The notes: a model not told the origin generated them from the letters alone. Shown: positions 7,704 through 17,833, counted from the stretch's first letter. The stretch is 64,000 bases of DNA from Bacillus sp. es.034 (GCF_002563655.1 NZ_PDIY01000001.1:3942001-4006000), one strand, 5' to 3'. Program-made: numbers and translations.

Positions 7704-8480
7704 ATGGTCGATGATAAAGTGGTATTTATTACTGGTGCTGCAAGAGGGATCGGATATGAAATCGGGGAACACTTTGCCCAAAACGGTGCAAAGGTCGTTC
7801 TGTCCGACATCAATCAGGAAGGATTGGATGAAGCGGTTGATGAACTAAAAAGCAGAGGTTTCGAATGCCTTGGCATTAAATGCGACGTAACGAGTGAAGA
7901 AGACGTGAAGGCAGGAATTGATAAGACCGTAGATCACTACGGACGAATCGATGTCCTGATCAATAACGCAGGGCTTCAACATGTTTCACCCATAGAGGAC
8001 TTCCCGATTGAAAAGTTCGAACTATTAATTAAAATCATGCTGACCGCCCCATTCATCGCAACAAAATTTGCTTTCCCACATATGAAAAAGCAGAAGTTCG
8101 GTCGGATCATCAATATGGCATCCATCAATGGCCTGATAGGTTTTGCAGGAAAAGCTGCCTATAATAGCGCGAAGCATGGAGTCATCGGGTTGACAAAAGT
8201 ATCGGCCTTAGAGGGTGCTGAACACGGGATTACAGTCAATGCCATGTGCCCTGGTTACGTGGATACCCCCCTTGTCCGTAACCAGCTGAAAGATATCTCC
8301 ACCACCCGTGGTGTTGAACTTGAAAAAGTATTGGAGGATGTCATTTATCCCCTTGTTCCACAAAAACGATTGCTGTCAGTAGAAGAAATTGCTGACTACA
8401 CCATCTTCCTTGCAAGTGACAAAGCAAAGGGCGTAACCGGTCAAGCCGTTGTGTTGGATGGTGGATATACAGCCCAGTAA
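7704..8480 (+). CDS. bdhA: 3-hydroxybutyrate dehydrogenase (short-chain dehydrogenase)
   Basis: A 258-residue Rossmann-fold SDR. The cofactor motif TGAARGIG is near residues 11-18, NNAG near 90, the catalytic Ser in NMASINGLIGF, and the YNSAKHG Tyr-Lys pair near 155. The QLKDISTTRGV region and the LLSVEEIADYTIFLAS tail are typical of D-3-hydroxybutyrate dehydrogenases (B. subtilis YxjF-like), which convert 3-hydroxybutyrate to acetoacetate with NAD. The start at 7704 is preferred over 7698 because of its spacing from GGAGG. The gene appears intact although the permease in front is broken. A hairpin terminator follows. Confidence 0.85.
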   Translation: MVDDKVVFITGAARGIGYEIGEHFAQNGAKVVLSDINQEGLDEAVDELKSRGFECLGIKCDVTSEEDVKAGIDKTVDHYGRIDVLINNAGLQHVSPIEDFPIEKFELLIKIMLTAPFIATKFAFPHMKKQKFGRIINMASINGLIGFAGKAAYNSAKHGVIGLTKVSALEGAEHGITVNAMCPGYVDTPLVRNQLKDISTTRGVELEKVLEDVIYPLVPQKRLLSVEEIADYTIFLASDKAKGVTGQAVVLDGGYTAQ

Positions 8481-8496
8481 TTCAGCACAGAAAAAT

Positions 8497-8524
8497 GGAT
8501 CAAAAACCTGATCCGATTTTTTTT
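8497..8524 (+). terminator. Terminator of bdhA
   Basis: GGATC and GATCC flank an 8-nt loop, followed by a run of T that reaches the end of the opposing SLC13 gene. Confidence 0.75.
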
Positions 8525-10130
8525 ACTTTAAATGGTCAGGAAATGCACCTAGGTCCACTCCCCACACGAGGGGCATCACAAAATAAATCAATAGGGTGAT
8601 AAACACAATACTAATTAAATTCAACCAGACCCCCGCTTTCACCATATCCCCCATTTTGATATAGCCAGACCCGAAGACAACGGCGTTCGGAGGTGTGGCA
8701 ACCGGCAGCATGAACGCACAGGATGCAGCAAGCCCGGCGGCCACCATCAGACTATAGGGGTGAACATCCAAAGCAGCAGCCAAGGCTGCCATAATCGGAA
8801 ACATCATCGTGGCCGTAGCCGTATTGGACGTGATTTCCGTCAGGAAAATGACAAAAGTGGTCACAGCTGCAAGGATGATAATGAAGGAAACCCCATCAAA
8901 GACCGTCAACTGCTTTCCAATCCATTCTGCCAAGCCTGTTTCCTTGAATCCTTTGGCAATGGCGAGTCCTCCCCCGAATAGAAGCAGGATACCCCATGGC
9001 AGCTTTTTCGCATCGTCCCAGTTGATCAATCTTGCCTCTTTTCTTCCTGGAAGAAGGAAGAGGACAAGTGCCCCCGTCATGGCAATGATCGTGTCATCTA
9101 AAGCAGGGATCCACTGATTCAATAAGAAGGAGCGTGTGATCCAGCAAAGGGCAGTGACCGTAAAGACAGTGAGAACGAGCTTTTCCTCAAATGAAATGCG
9201 CCCGAGGGAGCGATTTTCCTTTTCTACGAATTGCCTTCCCCCCGGCAATTCTTTTATTTTCAAAGGAAATGCCACTTTAATGAGATACCACCACGTTACG
9301 ACGAGGAGAATGGCTGCAAGAGGGACTCCAAAGAGCATCCATTTGGCAAAGGAGAAGTCAATACCATAGAGCTGTTTCACGACTGCAGCGAATATGGTGT
9401 TCGGAGGCGTTCCGATTAATGTCCCTAATCCTCCGATCGATGCACTATAGGCAATTCCCAGCATGATGACTTTACTGAAGTGCCCCGTTCTATTCGCTCC
9501 CTCCTTCTTTATGCTTTCATTCACCTGGTAAATCACGGCGGTTCCGATCGGCAGCATCATCATGGCCGTTGCCGTGTTCGAAATCCACATGGACAGAAAC
9601 CCCGTAGCAAGCATGAACCCAAGGACAATCCGTTCTGTACTCGTCCCAATCAGCAGAATGATGTTCATGGCGATTCGTTTATGTAAATTCCATTTTTCCA
9701 TGGCAATCGCGATGATGAACCCGCCCATAAACAAAAAGATGGTCCCATCCCCATAAGCAGATGTGACATCCCCTGACTGCAGTGCCCCGGTAACAGGAAA
9801 CAGGATGATCGGCAGAAGGGATGTAGCCGGTATCGGGATCGCTTCCGTTATCCACCAAATCGCAATCCAGACTGTTCCCGCAAGGACTCCCACTGCTTCT
9901 TTGGACAATCCTTCAGGTGAAAAGAACAGGATGATGAGAAAGAATAATACCGGCCCTAAAATAAGCCCGATTCTTTTCCCGGGATTTGCAGTCGGTTCCG
10001 GAGAACGATCCGTCTGCACCCCTCCATTTACCCCAGCTGAAGTACTTCCTGATGTGAAAAACCTGAACGTCTCCAATACATCAGCATGCCACTCCCATAG
10101 CGTTTTCCAAGCATACTTAACGGTTTGCAT
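8523..10130 (-). CDS. SLC13/DASS-family sodium:dicarboxylate (or sulfate) symporter
   Basis: A 535-residue polytopic membrane protein of the divalent anion:sodium symporter family. The two SNT motifs that form the sodium/substrate sites are visible: WISNTATAMMMLPIG near residue 185 and EITSNTATATMMFPIM near 430. PPN motifs accompany them (GTPPNTIF and ATPPNAVV). The N-terminal 50 residues (Thr/Ser/Pro-rich) are hydrophilic and probably cytoplasmic. SdcS-type relatives in Gram-positives carry succinate, malate and fumarate; the exact substrate cannot be told from sequence. It converges with bdhA and stands alone. Confidence 0.88.
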   Translation of the reverse strand: MQTVKYAWKTLWEWHADVLETFRFFTSGSTSAGVNGGVQTDRSPEPTANPGKRIGLILGPVLFFLIILFFSPEGLSKEAVGVLAGTVWIAIWWITEAIPIPATSLLPIILFPVTGALQSGDVTSAYGDGTIFLFMGGFIIAIAMEKWNLHKRIAMNIILLIGTSTERIVLGFMLATGFLSMWISNTATAMMMLPIGTAVIYQVNESIKKEGANRTGHFSKVIMLGIAYSASIGGLGTLIGTPPNTIFAAVVKQLYGIDFSFAKWMLFGVPLAAILLVVTWWYLIKVAFPLKIKELPGGRQFVEKENRSLGRISFEEKLVLTVFTVTALCWITRSFLLNQWIPALDDTIIAMTGALVLFLLPGRKEARLINWDDAKKLPWGILLLFGGGLAIAKGFKETGLAEWIGKQLTVFDGVSFIIILAAVTTFVIFLTEITSNTATATMMFPIMAALAAALDVHPYSLMVAAGLAASCAFMLPVATPPNAVVFGSGYIKMGDMVKAGVWLNLISIVFITLLIYFVMPLVWGVDLGAFPDHLK

Positions 10131-10323
10131 CTTATTCCCCCTTTTCTTGTGATACTAGTCCATACCCCTCGAAGAAACCGGTATAAACAAGAATGAACCA
10201 CAATTTGTCAGTTTGACTCATCCCTCCTTATAAACAGAATGAAAAAAGGACCATTTCATCATAAAGCGTTTCATTGTAAAATAATGTTAGAGTAGAGATG
10301 ACGATCAGATAAAAGGAGAAAAG

Positions 10324-10980
10324 ATGAAAATTTATTGGCAAATAGGCTATTTTGTAATCGGGTTACTCATTTTCAGCTATGGGATCAGCATGTCCATTAA
10401 AGTCCAATACTTAGGCATCCACCCATGGGATGTATTAAATATCGCCCTGTTCGACAAGTTCGGGCTGACCATCGGAACGTGGAATATCATTGTCGGTGCC
10501 ACTCTCATAGGAGGCACGCTTATCTTGAAAGGGAAATACATTCAAATCGGAACCATCCTGAATGGAGTGATGGTCGGCATGCTCGTTGACTTTTTTCTTT
10601 TTTATGATTTGCTTCCTCCACAAACGGGTCCGGTTATGGACATCCTGATTCTCCTGTCTGCCATTCTGTTGATGGGGGTTGGAGGCGGGTTGTATTCTGC
10701 TGCCCATCTTGGAACCGGTCCAAGGGATGGATTTATGCTCACCATTTCAGACCTGACCAATCTTTCCATCAGCAGAGTCCGGATCCTATGCGAGTGCACC
10801 GTCTTACTGATCGGACTGCTCCTCTCCGGTCCCGTCTTCGTTTTCACATTTATTTATACGTTCATCCAAAGTCCCATCTTTCAAAAATCGTTTCTATACT
10901 TCACCGAAAGACTTCATACCCGGTTTCCGGATAGAAGCCAAGAAAAGCGGAGGCGGCTTGGTCAGAGGCGACAAGCATAA
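10324..10980 (+). CDS. yczE: YczE/YitT-like integral membrane protein with repeat-derived C-terminus
   Basis: A 218-residue protein with five or six hydrophobic segments and the family motifs YLGIHPWDVLNIALF and AHLGTGPRDGFMLTISD, as in B. subtilis YczE (a membrane protein needed for surfactin/bacillaene synthase function in some strains). GGAG precedes the ATG. The last 13 codons (from about QEKRRRLGQRR onward) and the TAA stop are supplied by a half copy of a dispersed repeat at 10943-10981, so the native C-terminus has been replaced or extended. Molecular function of the family is unclear. Confidence 0.8.
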   Translation: MKIYWQIGYFVIGLLIFSYGISMSIKVQYLGIHPWDVLNIALFDKFGLTIGTWNIIVGATLIGGTLILKGKYIQIGTILNGVMVGMLVDFFLFYDLLPPQTGPVMDILILLSAILLMGVGGGLYSAAHLGTGPRDGFMLTISDLTNLSISRVRILCECTVLLIGLLLSGPVFVFTFIYTFIQSPIFQKSFLYFTERLHTRFPDRSQEKRRRLGQRRQA

Positions 10981-10981
10981 G
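10943..10981 (+). repeat. Half copy of the AAAGCGG folded repeat
   Basis: AAAAGCGGAGGCGGCTTGG followed by TCAGAGGCGACAAGCATAAG matches the 5' third of the full elements at 31028 and 56564. The 3' arm is missing. It overlaps the end of the YczE-like gene and provides its stop codon. Confidence 0.85.
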
Positions 10982-11022
10982 CTAAATGGACCCAGAAAAA
11001 ACGGAGGGGGCTGAATCAATAA

Positions 11023-11056
11023 AGGACAAACTGTCAGAATCGCAGTTTGTCCTTTT
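11023..11056. terminator. Bidirectional terminator
   Basis: AAAGGACAAACTG pairs perfectly with CAGTTTGTCCTTT, followed by T on both strands. It ends the YczE-like gene (+) and the 114-residue gene (-). Confidence 0.9.
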
Positions 11057-11060
11057 CACG

Positions 11061-11405
11061 TCATGACATTTCGCATGCCACTAATCCGTACTGCCGTCCA
11101 TGGTCCAGCTTCTTAATGAATTGAAACAATTGCTGCACCTCCTCATTATCCCCCTCTCTCTTATAGTAGTCTTCCAGCACCGACAGCATTTCATCAGGAT
11201 ACATCAGGCAAGTATGGCTTCCCCAGTCTGTTTGCCTGCCTTCGAATTTTTTATAGTAAATGCCATCCAACAGGGCGAAAAACAGTTCATACCCTTTAGG
11301 AAAGAACTGACTGATCCGCTTCGGATAATTATGATTCCAGTCTCCCCCCTCATAATGGAATGTCCGGTCAGTCAAATCACCGATAAAGACTTCAACATCC
11401 GCCAT
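11061..11405 (-). CDS. Conserved protein of unknown function, 114 residues
   Basis: A soluble, acidic protein (MADVEVFIGDLTDRTFHYEG) rich in aromatic residues, with the segment FFPKGYELFFALLDGIYYKK and a Cys near the C-terminus. No signal peptide, membrane segment or motif of known function is visible. GGAGG precedes the ATG at good spacing and a terminator follows, so it looks like a real, independent gene. I do not recognise the family. Confidence 0.65.
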   Translation of the reverse strand: MADVEVFIGDLTDRTFHYEGGDWNHNYPKRISQFFPKGYELFFALLDGIYYKKFEGRQTDWGSHTCLMYPDEMLSVLEDYYKREGDNEEVQQLFQFIKKLDHGRQYGLVACEMS

Positions 11406-11474
11406 CCTATCTCCTCCTAATCCAATAAGTTCCTACTCTACAATGTATAAACCCGTCCATCATTTTTAGAACAA

Positions 11475-11514
11475 AAAAAGAGCCGCATCAGGATGCTTCT
11501 TCCTGATGCTGGCT
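11475..11514 (-). terminator. Terminator of spoVR
   Basis: On the minus strand AGCC-AGCATCAGGA pairs with TCCTGATGC-GGCT and is followed by CTTTTTTT. Confidence 0.9.
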
Positions 11515-11516
11515 TA

Positions 11517-12929
11517 TTATAGATATTTCCGCTGGACGCTCCTTCCGTCATACGTAAATAGCATATCCCGGTTCTCCACATGGGTCTCGATATGGACCGG
11601 TCTTCCCCAGAGCTGGTGCAAATAAGGTAAGACTTTTTCCAAATATTTAATATCTAGCTCGACATCCTCGAACCAGTGCTTCAGGTAAAGTTCCCCGCTC
11701 TTCATATAATCCCCGTCATTCACGGTGATGTAAGGGAAACCGCCATTCACCCTCATCCCAACGAGCTGATCCCGGACATGGGTCCATTCTTTATCGACAA
11801 TTTTATAATCCTTCCCCTGCTTTTGGAACAGATACATATCCTCTCTCGTCACCAGATCTTTCGTTAAATAGTTTCGTAAGAAGGAAATATCCGATTCGAT
11901 TTCACGCACTTCAAACATTTTTTCACGACCGGAATTCGGCTTTACCCCACGTTTCTTCATCTCTTCTGTCGGGTTATCGAACCGATCCTCAATATCTTCG
12001 AAAATCTTCAGGCCGAGATAATATGGATTGATCTGAGTACGGGACGGCTGTACGACACCAGCATTCAGCTTGGCAAACTCGATCGATTCACCGCTCGTCA
12101 AATCCATTTCACGAATGATCCTCTGATGCCAATACGAGGCCCACCCTTCATTCATGATCTTCGTTTCAAGCTGTGGCCAGAAATACAACATTTCTTCCCT
12201 CATCATCGTCAATATGTCTCTCTGCCAGTCCGACAATTCCCTGCTGTACTGCTCGATGAAAAGAAGGATGTCCTTCTCCGGCTGCGGTGGAAACTTCTTT
12301 TTCACCTTCTTCTTTTCCCTGCTCTTTGGCTTTTCATCCAAGGACCATAGATCATCATATGGAGTCGCATGACTCACTTCTTCTTCTTCCCACTCCACAT
12401 CATCCATCGTCCATGACAGCTTCGGCCGCATGAGGGAAGGATCGATATGTTCATCCACGGCAAGGACCGCATCTAGGAAATTCTCAACTTCCTGTTTCCC
12501 ATGTTCGATCTCATACCTGCGCACACGTTCAGCCGTAGCCGACATACTTTCCACCATATCCCGCTTCGTATTCTGAAATCGGACATTGTTCTTAAAGAAA
12601 TCACAGTGTGCCAGAACGTGAGCCACAATCAATTTATTCTGAATTAGAGAATTCGAATCCAGCAAGAACGCATAACAAGGATCCGAGTTGATCACAAGCT
12701 CATATATCTTACTCAACCCCAAATCATACTGCAGCTTCATCTTATGGAACTGCTTCCCGAAACTCCAATGCGAAAACCGTGTCGGCATCCCATAAGCCCC
12801 AAATGTATATATAATCTCAGCAGGACAAATCTCATAACGCATCGGATAAAAATCCAGACCAAACCCGGCTGCAATCTCAGTAATTTCCCCTATCGCATTC
12901 TGCAAATTCTTCTGCTCCTCTAAATTCAT
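11517..12929 (-). CDS. spoVR: SpoVR family sporulation protein
   Basis: A 470-residue cytoplasmic protein of the SpoVR family, involved in spore cortex formation in B. subtilis (sigma-E regulon) and widely conserved with PrkA and YhbH. Typical segments are [18 protein letters not shown] near the start, [27 protein letters not shown], and [18 protein letters not shown] in the middle. The start at 12929 is chosen because a GAGGGGG site lies six bases upstream; the frame stays open further upstream by chance through the half-repeat at 12992. Its functional partners prkA and yhbH are also in this window, at 52-56 kb. The biochemical activity is not established. Confidence 0.93.
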   Translation of the reverse strand: MNLEEQKNLQNAIGEITEIAAGFGLDFYPMRYEICPAEIIYTFGAYGMPTRFSHWSFGKQFHKMKLQYDLGLSKIYELVINSDPCYAFLLDSNSLIQNKLIVAHVLAHCDFFKNNVRFQNTKRDMVESMSATAERVRRYEIEHGKQEVENFLDAVLAVDEHIDPSLMRPKLSWTMDDVEWEEEEVSHATPYDDLWSLDEKPKSREKKKVKKKFPPQPEKDILLFIEQYSRELSDWQRDILTMMREEMLYFWPQLETKIMNEGWASYWHQRIIREMDLTSGESIEFAKLNAGVVQPSRTQINPYYLGLKIFEDIEDRFDNPTEEMKKRGVKPNSGREKMFEVREIESDISFLRNYLTKDLVTREDMYLFQKQGKDYKIVDKEWTHVRDQLVGMRVNGGFPYITVNDGDYMKSGELYLKHWFEDVELDIKYLEKVLPYLHQLWGRPVHIETHVENRDMLFTYDGRSVQRKYL

Positions 12930-12991
12930 CTTCATCCCCCTCTTTATACTCTTATCTAAATGTATGAAGACAATTGGGATTTGATGAAAAG

Positions 12992-13030
12992 AAAAGCGGA
13001 GCCGGGTTGGGCAGGCCCGACAAGCATAAA
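12992..13030 (+). repeat. Half copy of the AAAGCGG folded repeat
   Basis: AAAAGCGGAGCCGGGTTGGG followed by CAGGCCCGACAAGCATAA matches the 5' part of the full elements, with several substitutions in the stem. No 3' arm. It lies between spoVR and the MFS gene, about 60 bp upstream of the spoVR start. Confidence 0.75.
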
Positions 13031-13041
13031 ATGAATCACCT

Positions 13042-13080
13042 AAAAAAGGCTGTTCCCCTAATCCAGGGAACAGCCTTCTT
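13042..13080 (-). terminator. Terminator of the MFS gene
   Basis: AAGGCTGTTCCC and GGGAACAGCCTT form a perfect 12-bp stem, with a T-run on the minus strand. Confidence 0.9.
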
Positions 13081-13087
13081 ATCAACC

Positions 13088-14278
13088 TTACGTATTCAGA
13101 TTCTTTTGCAATAGTTTTACTGGGATGAGCGTCGTGAGCAACAGGAGTGCAGACCATGTGAATACCATTGAAACACTCATGACTTCCAGGAGAAGCCCGA
13201 CCCCCACTGACGATAATCCGAACAAGAGTGTGATTAACGCCCCTTGTGCAGCATAAATCTTTCCGAGCTCTTCCGGTGGCGCACTCTCCTGTAAATACGT
13301 CTGAAGCACTACATTCTTTATTTGATCAAACAACCCGAACACAAACGACAAGATAAGTGCCATCACGGCAATTTTATTCCAGGCAAAGACAAGGGTGACG
13401 CCTGAAGTGACGATCATACAGAAGGGGAGCCACTTATGCCGGTGTTTTGAAAAGACACCATGCAGCTTAAATATGAGAAAGGACGCAAGGACCAATCCGA
13501 CAAAGAAGCTTGAGTTAATGAATCCCCACCATTCTTCACCCCGCTGAAGCAAGAGATCCACATACAAATAAAGAACGGCCGCAATCCAGACGGTCCCAGA
13601 AATCGACTCCAGCCCGTAAATCCAAAAAACGGGAACCAGCCCTTTCCGGCTTTTCACCTGAGACCACCCCTCTAAAAGCTCCTGCCACCAAATCTTTCGA
13701 ACTTCCAGCGTGCTACTTGGAATGACCGGCAGCTTCAGCATAAAAAAGGTGCTGGCCAGGAACAAGAGGATCACCACAATAAAAAGATTCGTCGCATTCA
13801 GGACAGCTAAAAGAATGCCGCCCAAAGCCCAGCTTGAGAATTGAATCGTCTGATCAACGGTTGAAAGGAAGCCATTCGCACCCATCAGCTCCTCTCTTTT
13901 AACCAGAAATGGCACATATGCATTTCTCGCCGGCAGTGCCCAACCATCCAAAAAAGAAATGATACTCGCACAAACGAGATAGATCCACACATTTCCAATA
14001 CCCAGTACCATCATCAGGAGGAACACGCATAAAAAAAAGGTCTTCCCCATTTGCGAATACGAGATCAAGCTCCTCATCTGGGTACGATTCAGCAACAAAG
14101 GTGCTGCCATGCTGCTGATGAATCGCGAAAAGGTGATGACTAAAGGAACAGCCGTCATGTAAACAGCAGAACCGGTCATATTGTATACAAGGGAGATCAA
14201 CCCTACGATATAAAAGATATCCCCCATATTGGCCAATGACTGACCAAACCACAGATTTCTAAATGCATTGGAATGCAT
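13088..14278 (-). CDS. Major facilitator superfamily transporter
   Basis: A 396-residue, 12-helix MFS protein of the MFS_3 (enterobactin exporter-like) branch. The start [20 protein letters not shown] is typical for this group, and the central [21 protein letters not shown] loop matches the family pattern PARxAxxPxLV...LxxANA. A GGGAGG site precedes the ATG. It is probably a drug or metabolite exporter; nothing nearby indicates the substrate. It is transcribed alone, ending at a strong terminator. Confidence 0.82.
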   Translation of the reverse strand: MHSNAFRNLWFGQSLANMGDIFYIVGLISLVYNMTGSAVYMTAVPLVITFSRFISSMAAPLLLNRTQMRSLISYSQMGKTFFLCVFLLMMVLGIGNVWIYLVCASIISFLDGWALPARNAYVPFLVKREELMGANGFLSTVDQTIQFSSWALGGILLAVLNATNLFIVVILLFLASTFFMLKLPVIPSSTLEVRKIWWQELLEGWSQVKSRKGLVPVFWIYGLESISGTVWIAAVLYLYVDLLLQRGEEWWGFINSSFFVGLVLASFLIFKLHGVFSKHRHKWLPFCMIVTSGVTLVFAWNKIAVMALILSFVFGLFDQIKNVVLQTYLQESAPPEELGKIYAAQGALITLLFGLSSVGVGLLLEVMSVSMVFTWSALLLLTTLIPVKLLQKNLNT

Positions 14279-14486
14279 ATCTCTTCCTCCCTCTATTCAG
14301 TTTATATATAGGTAAGAAAAGAACAGCATCACATCGGAACAAAGATCCCCTTTCAGAATCAAAACGATTTTATGTATGACTTCATTTTAGCAAATTGTTG
14401 GTGAATTTGCAGGTAATACTTTAGTTTATCGTCTATGGGTATGCACGTGCAGGTTTTATGGGGAAATGACCAGCCTCGCCATAACA

Positions 14487-14518
14487 AAAAAAGCCTCCTT
14501 AATCAAAGAAGACTTCAT
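14487..14518 (-). terminator. Terminator of the DUF3889 gene
   Basis: On the minus strand AGTCTTCTT pairs with AAGGAGGCT (three G-U pairs) around a 4-nt loop, followed by TTTTTTT. Confidence 0.75.
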
Positions 14519-14526
14519 CTGTCCCG

Positions 14527-14829
14527 TTATTCCTTCACCGAGATGTTGAGTACCTTTTCATTGTCTAGATCGTGTACGACGATGACTACGACCTTTTTCT
14601 CTGCATTGTTTTCCTGCACGGTAAATTCAAAGGCATCAGACACCTTGTTCTCCGTCATTTTCTTGCGTCCCTGGTACTGATAATCCTTTACAGGCTGCCC
14701 GGGGTAGTCCTCTTTGATGACTGCTGTCGCAATGCGTCCAAACTTCTTGTAATCCGACTGCTCAGCATGTGCCTGACTTGAAAATATGAGAAAAAATACA
14801 GTTGATAACATCAGGATTGCTTTCTTCAT
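14527..14829 (-). CDS. Secreted DUF3889-type protein (YqxI-like)
   Basis: A 100-residue exported protein. MKKAILMLSTVFFLIFSSQAHA is a signal peptide with an AHA cleavage site. The mature part (SDYKKFGRIATAVIKEDYPG, then VKDYQYQGRKKM, and a beta-rich FEFTVQENNAEKKVVVIVVH) fits the small DUF3889 family found in Bacillus. The start at 14829 is preferred because AGAGG is eight bases upstream; an ATG six bases earlier is also possible. Function unknown; it is likely extracellular. Confidence 0.72.
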   Translation of the reverse strand: MKKAILMLSTVFFLIFSSQAHAEQSDYKKFGRIATAVIKEDYPGQPVKDYQYQGRKKMTENKVSDAFEFTVQENNAEKKVVVIVVHDLDNEKVLNISVKE

Positions 14830-14997
14830 TTTCATCACCTCTGTTTACGTTTCATTACATAGGATGAATTAATCGGGAATTTTTATTCACCCAATAGAAG
14901 GAAAACGAGCATTTGCAACAGTACCAACTTTTACAGAGAAAAGAATACGGTTTTCTCGCACAAAATAGGAGTACCCCTTCAGAAGGAGGGAAACCAA

Positions 14998-15252
14998 GTG
15001 AACAAAGTCGATTACGATCGGGCCTTGTATTACACTCACCGATCAGAATGGGATAACCTGTTGATCCTTATGGTGAGAACGAAGGATGACCTTCTTTCAA
15101 AAAGAATTGAACATTTCTTACATGCGTATCATTTTTCAAATGATTACACGGTTGTAGAGCGTAATCTCTATACGCTTTTACGATATATCGAACATGCAAA
15201 CTTCACCTATAGTGTCGAGCAACCACTTCAGGAAACCTTTGCAGAGATGTAA
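14998..15252 (+). CDS. yhdB: YhdB-like protein
   Basis: An 84-residue soluble protein, MNKVDYDRALYYTHRSEWDN, with conserved LLILMVRTKDDLLSKRIEHF and LHAYHFSNDY segments. This matches the YhdB family of B. subtilis, which neighbours yhdA there as here. The start is GTG at 14998 behind GAAGGAGGG. Function unknown. It converges with yhdA and is closed by a strong terminator. Confidence 0.85.
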   Translation: MNKVDYDRALYYTHRSEWDNLLILMVRTKDDLLSKRIEHFLHAYHFSNDYTVVERNLYTLLRYIEHANFTYSVEQPLQETFAEM

Positions 15253-15273
15253 AAAAAAGAGAATTCCACCTAC

Positions 15274-15313
15274 AGCTGATCCAATTAGTATGTACGATTG
15301 GATCAGCTTTTAT
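15274..15313 (+). terminator. Terminator of yhdB
   Basis: AGCTGATCCAAT and ATTGGATCAGCT form a perfect 12-bp stem followed by TTTTATTT. Confidence 0.9.
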
Positions 15314-15381
15314 TTGTTTCCAACATTATTTCAGGTATAACATCAAATAATATAAAAAAACCGGCAACATGCCGATTTTTA

Positions 15382-15927
<546 letters not shown>

Positions 15928-15946
15928 TTAAAAAATCCTTTCCAGA

Positions 15947-16582
15947 TTAATTTTTTGTCAACTGATGTTTCACGGCATAGAGTGCCGCCTGTGTCCGATC
16001 TGACACTTCCAGCTTAGAAAAAATGTTTGAAATATGAGTCTTGACGGTTTTTTCCGTTATATAGAGGCTTGAAGCAATCTCTTTATTACTCTTCCCTTTT
16101 GTCAGCTCAATCAAAACATCCTTCTCCCGTTTGGTCAGTTCATGATTTTTATGGGGAGGCTCTTGTTTCGTGATCCTTGTCAGTAAATGATTGGTTGCTT
16201 TCGGGTGTAGAGAATTTTCACCCGAAAGGAGTTTTCGGATCCCGCTCACTAATTCATCGGGTTCAATGTCCTTTAACTGATATCCAGCCGCTCCTGCTTC
16301 TATAGCGGGAATCACGTGATTCTGGTCGGAAAAGCTCGTCAGCATCAGAATTTGAATGTCAGGATATTTCTTTTTAATTTCCCTGGTCGCCTGGATCCCG
16401 TCCATAACCGGCATCATCAGGTCCATTAAAATGATGTCGGGTTTCAAGTCTCCAGCCATCCGAACGGCCTCTTCCCCATCCTTCGCTTCACCGACGATAT
16501 CCAAGTCCTTTTGAGTTTTCAAAAAGAAAACCAATCCTCTCCGCACGACGTGGTGATCATCTGCTATCAATACTCTAATCAT
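15947..16582 (-). CDS. yhcZ: NarL/LuxR-type response regulator YhcZ
   Basis: A 211-residue response regulator. The receiver domain (1-120) has the acidic pair in ADDHH and the phospho-acceptor Asp54 in IILMDLMMP; Lys near 104 is in YQLKDIEPDEL. The C-terminal LuxR-type HTH (about 145-205) reads LTKREKDVLIELTKGKSNKE followed by TEKTVKTHISNIFSKL. The kinase YhcY ends 14 bp upstream and the azoreductase follows, the B. subtilis yhcYZ-yhdA arrangement. The signal sensed is unknown. Confidence 0.93.
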   Translation of the reverse strand: MIRVLIADDHHVVRRGLVFFLKTQKDLDIVGEAKDGEEAVRMAGDLKPDIILMDLMMPVMDGIQATREIKKKYPDIQILMLTSFSDQNHVIPAIEAGAAGYQLKDIEPDELVSGIRKLLSGENSLHPKATNHLLTRITKQEPPHKNHELTKREKDVLIELTKGKSNKEIASSLYITEKTVKTHISNIFSKLEVSDRTQAALYAVKHQLTKN

Positions 16583-16596
16583 TTACCCGGCACCTC

Positions 16597-17718
16597 CTAA
16601 TACGGTAATCGAACTGATATGACCGTTCCCCTACCAAGCTGACTGTCGATGGTCAATTTACCACCAATGCTTTTCACACGTTCTTTCATACTTTGGATCC
16701 CTACTGAAGGCAGGGACTGCATTCCGTCATATTGAAATCCGTATCCTTTATCTTCAATCTTTAAGTGGATGGATTGCAACTCACTTTTCAATGTATAGAG
16801 GATGTGTTTTTCCCCGGAATGCTTTTTACAATTATTCAGTGCTTCCTGACTCACACGCCACAGCACTTCTTCTATTTTAGAGCTTAAAGAAATGACTCCT
16901 TCCACTTTCGTTTCCAAAGTTAATCCAAGCATCTCTGCGTATCCTTTCGCTGCTTCCACGACTCCATTCTCAAGTCCATGGGGGCGCAACTGCCAGATGA
17001 GGGCCCTCATTTCCGATAAGGCTTCCTGAGCCATCCCTTGAATCGTTTTGAACGTATCCTTTACCTCTTCATCCCCGGTCATTTCTGCCCCTCCCCTTGC
17101 CGTCAACGTAAGGGAAAACAACAATTGATTGACCGAATCATGAAGATCTCTGGCCAGTCGGTTCCTTTCTCCGATCAAGGCGACTTCCTGCTCTTTTTTC
17201 GTGAGCAGGATGCGCTTGATGGCGGATCCGATTTGGAAGGCAACGGATTCAAGAAGCGCCAGTTCGTCTGTTGTGAAGTGGGTCTTATTCGGTGCTGCGA
17301 CGTTCAATAAACCAAAGGACTCATCCCCGGACTGGAGGGGGACCGTCGCATGATGCGTAATATCATCTGTATCTTCCCTGTTCTCTTCGATGGCCTGCTC
17401 GATCCGCTGACATTCAATAATATTGGACGCTTTGGTGAGTTTACCTTTGCGAAATCGATTCACACACCAGCACCCACCCTTTTTCATCGGCTCACATTTA
17501 CGATCTGAGAGGGATCCAGGCAGATTCTCATACGAAACAAGTTCGTGGCTTCCCTCTTTTTCAATGAAGAAGATCCACCCTGTCGTAAAGCTTGAACCCC
17601 TGATCAGCTTCTTCAGTGCACCTGAAAGCATGGAATCAAGCTCTGTTTCGTTATTCAGAAGCTCGGCTATCTCTTTCAAAAGTCCGATATTTGAAAGGGA
17701 TTCAGAATTCATGTTCAT
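16597..17718 (-). CDS. yhcY: GAF-domain sensor histidine kinase YhcY
   Basis: A 373-residue cytoplasmic kinase with no transmembrane segment. An N-terminal GAF-type sensory domain (about 15-170) contains several Cys (CEPMKKGGCWCVNRF, then IIECQRIEQ), which might bind a metal or react with oxidants. HisKA_3 follows with the phospho-acceptor His in LARDLHDSVNQLLFSLTL (about 193), then an HATPase with RVSQEALNNCKKHS (N box) and a GRGTVISVRLPY end. It is the partner of yhcZ just downstream. Cys-rich GAF sensors suggest redox input, but that is inference. Confidence 0.9.
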   Translation of the reverse strand: MNMNSESLSNIGLLKEIAELLNNETELDSMLSGALKKLIRGSSFTTGWIFFIEKEGSHELVSYENLPGSLSDRKCEPMKKGGCWCVNRFRKGKLTKASNIIECQRIEQAIEENREDTDDITHHATVPLQSGDESFGLLNVAAPNKTHFTTDELALLESVAFQIGSAIKRILLTKKEQEVALIGERNRLARDLHDSVNQLLFSLTLTARGGAEMTGDEEVKDTFKTIQGMAQEALSEMRALIWQLRPHGLENGVVEAAKGYAEMLGLTLETKVEGVISLSSKIEEVLWRVSQEALNNCKKHSGEKHILYTLKSELQSIHLKIEDKGYGFQYDGMQSLPSVGIQSMKERVKSIGGKLTIDSQLGRGTVISVRLPY

Positions 17719-17833
17719 CGTCCTCTCCGACCCTATACTACTATTATATAGATTTCACACACATCCGGTATTATCAAAAAGAAGGATAACCATCTACGAC
17801 CTTTGACCGAAAACGCATGTTCTCATCTCAATC

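Noticed and set aside
8760-10152. Several open frames opposite the SLC13 gene
   Set aside because: They are antisense shadows of a clear membrane transporter gene, lacking ribosome sites and recognisable protein features.
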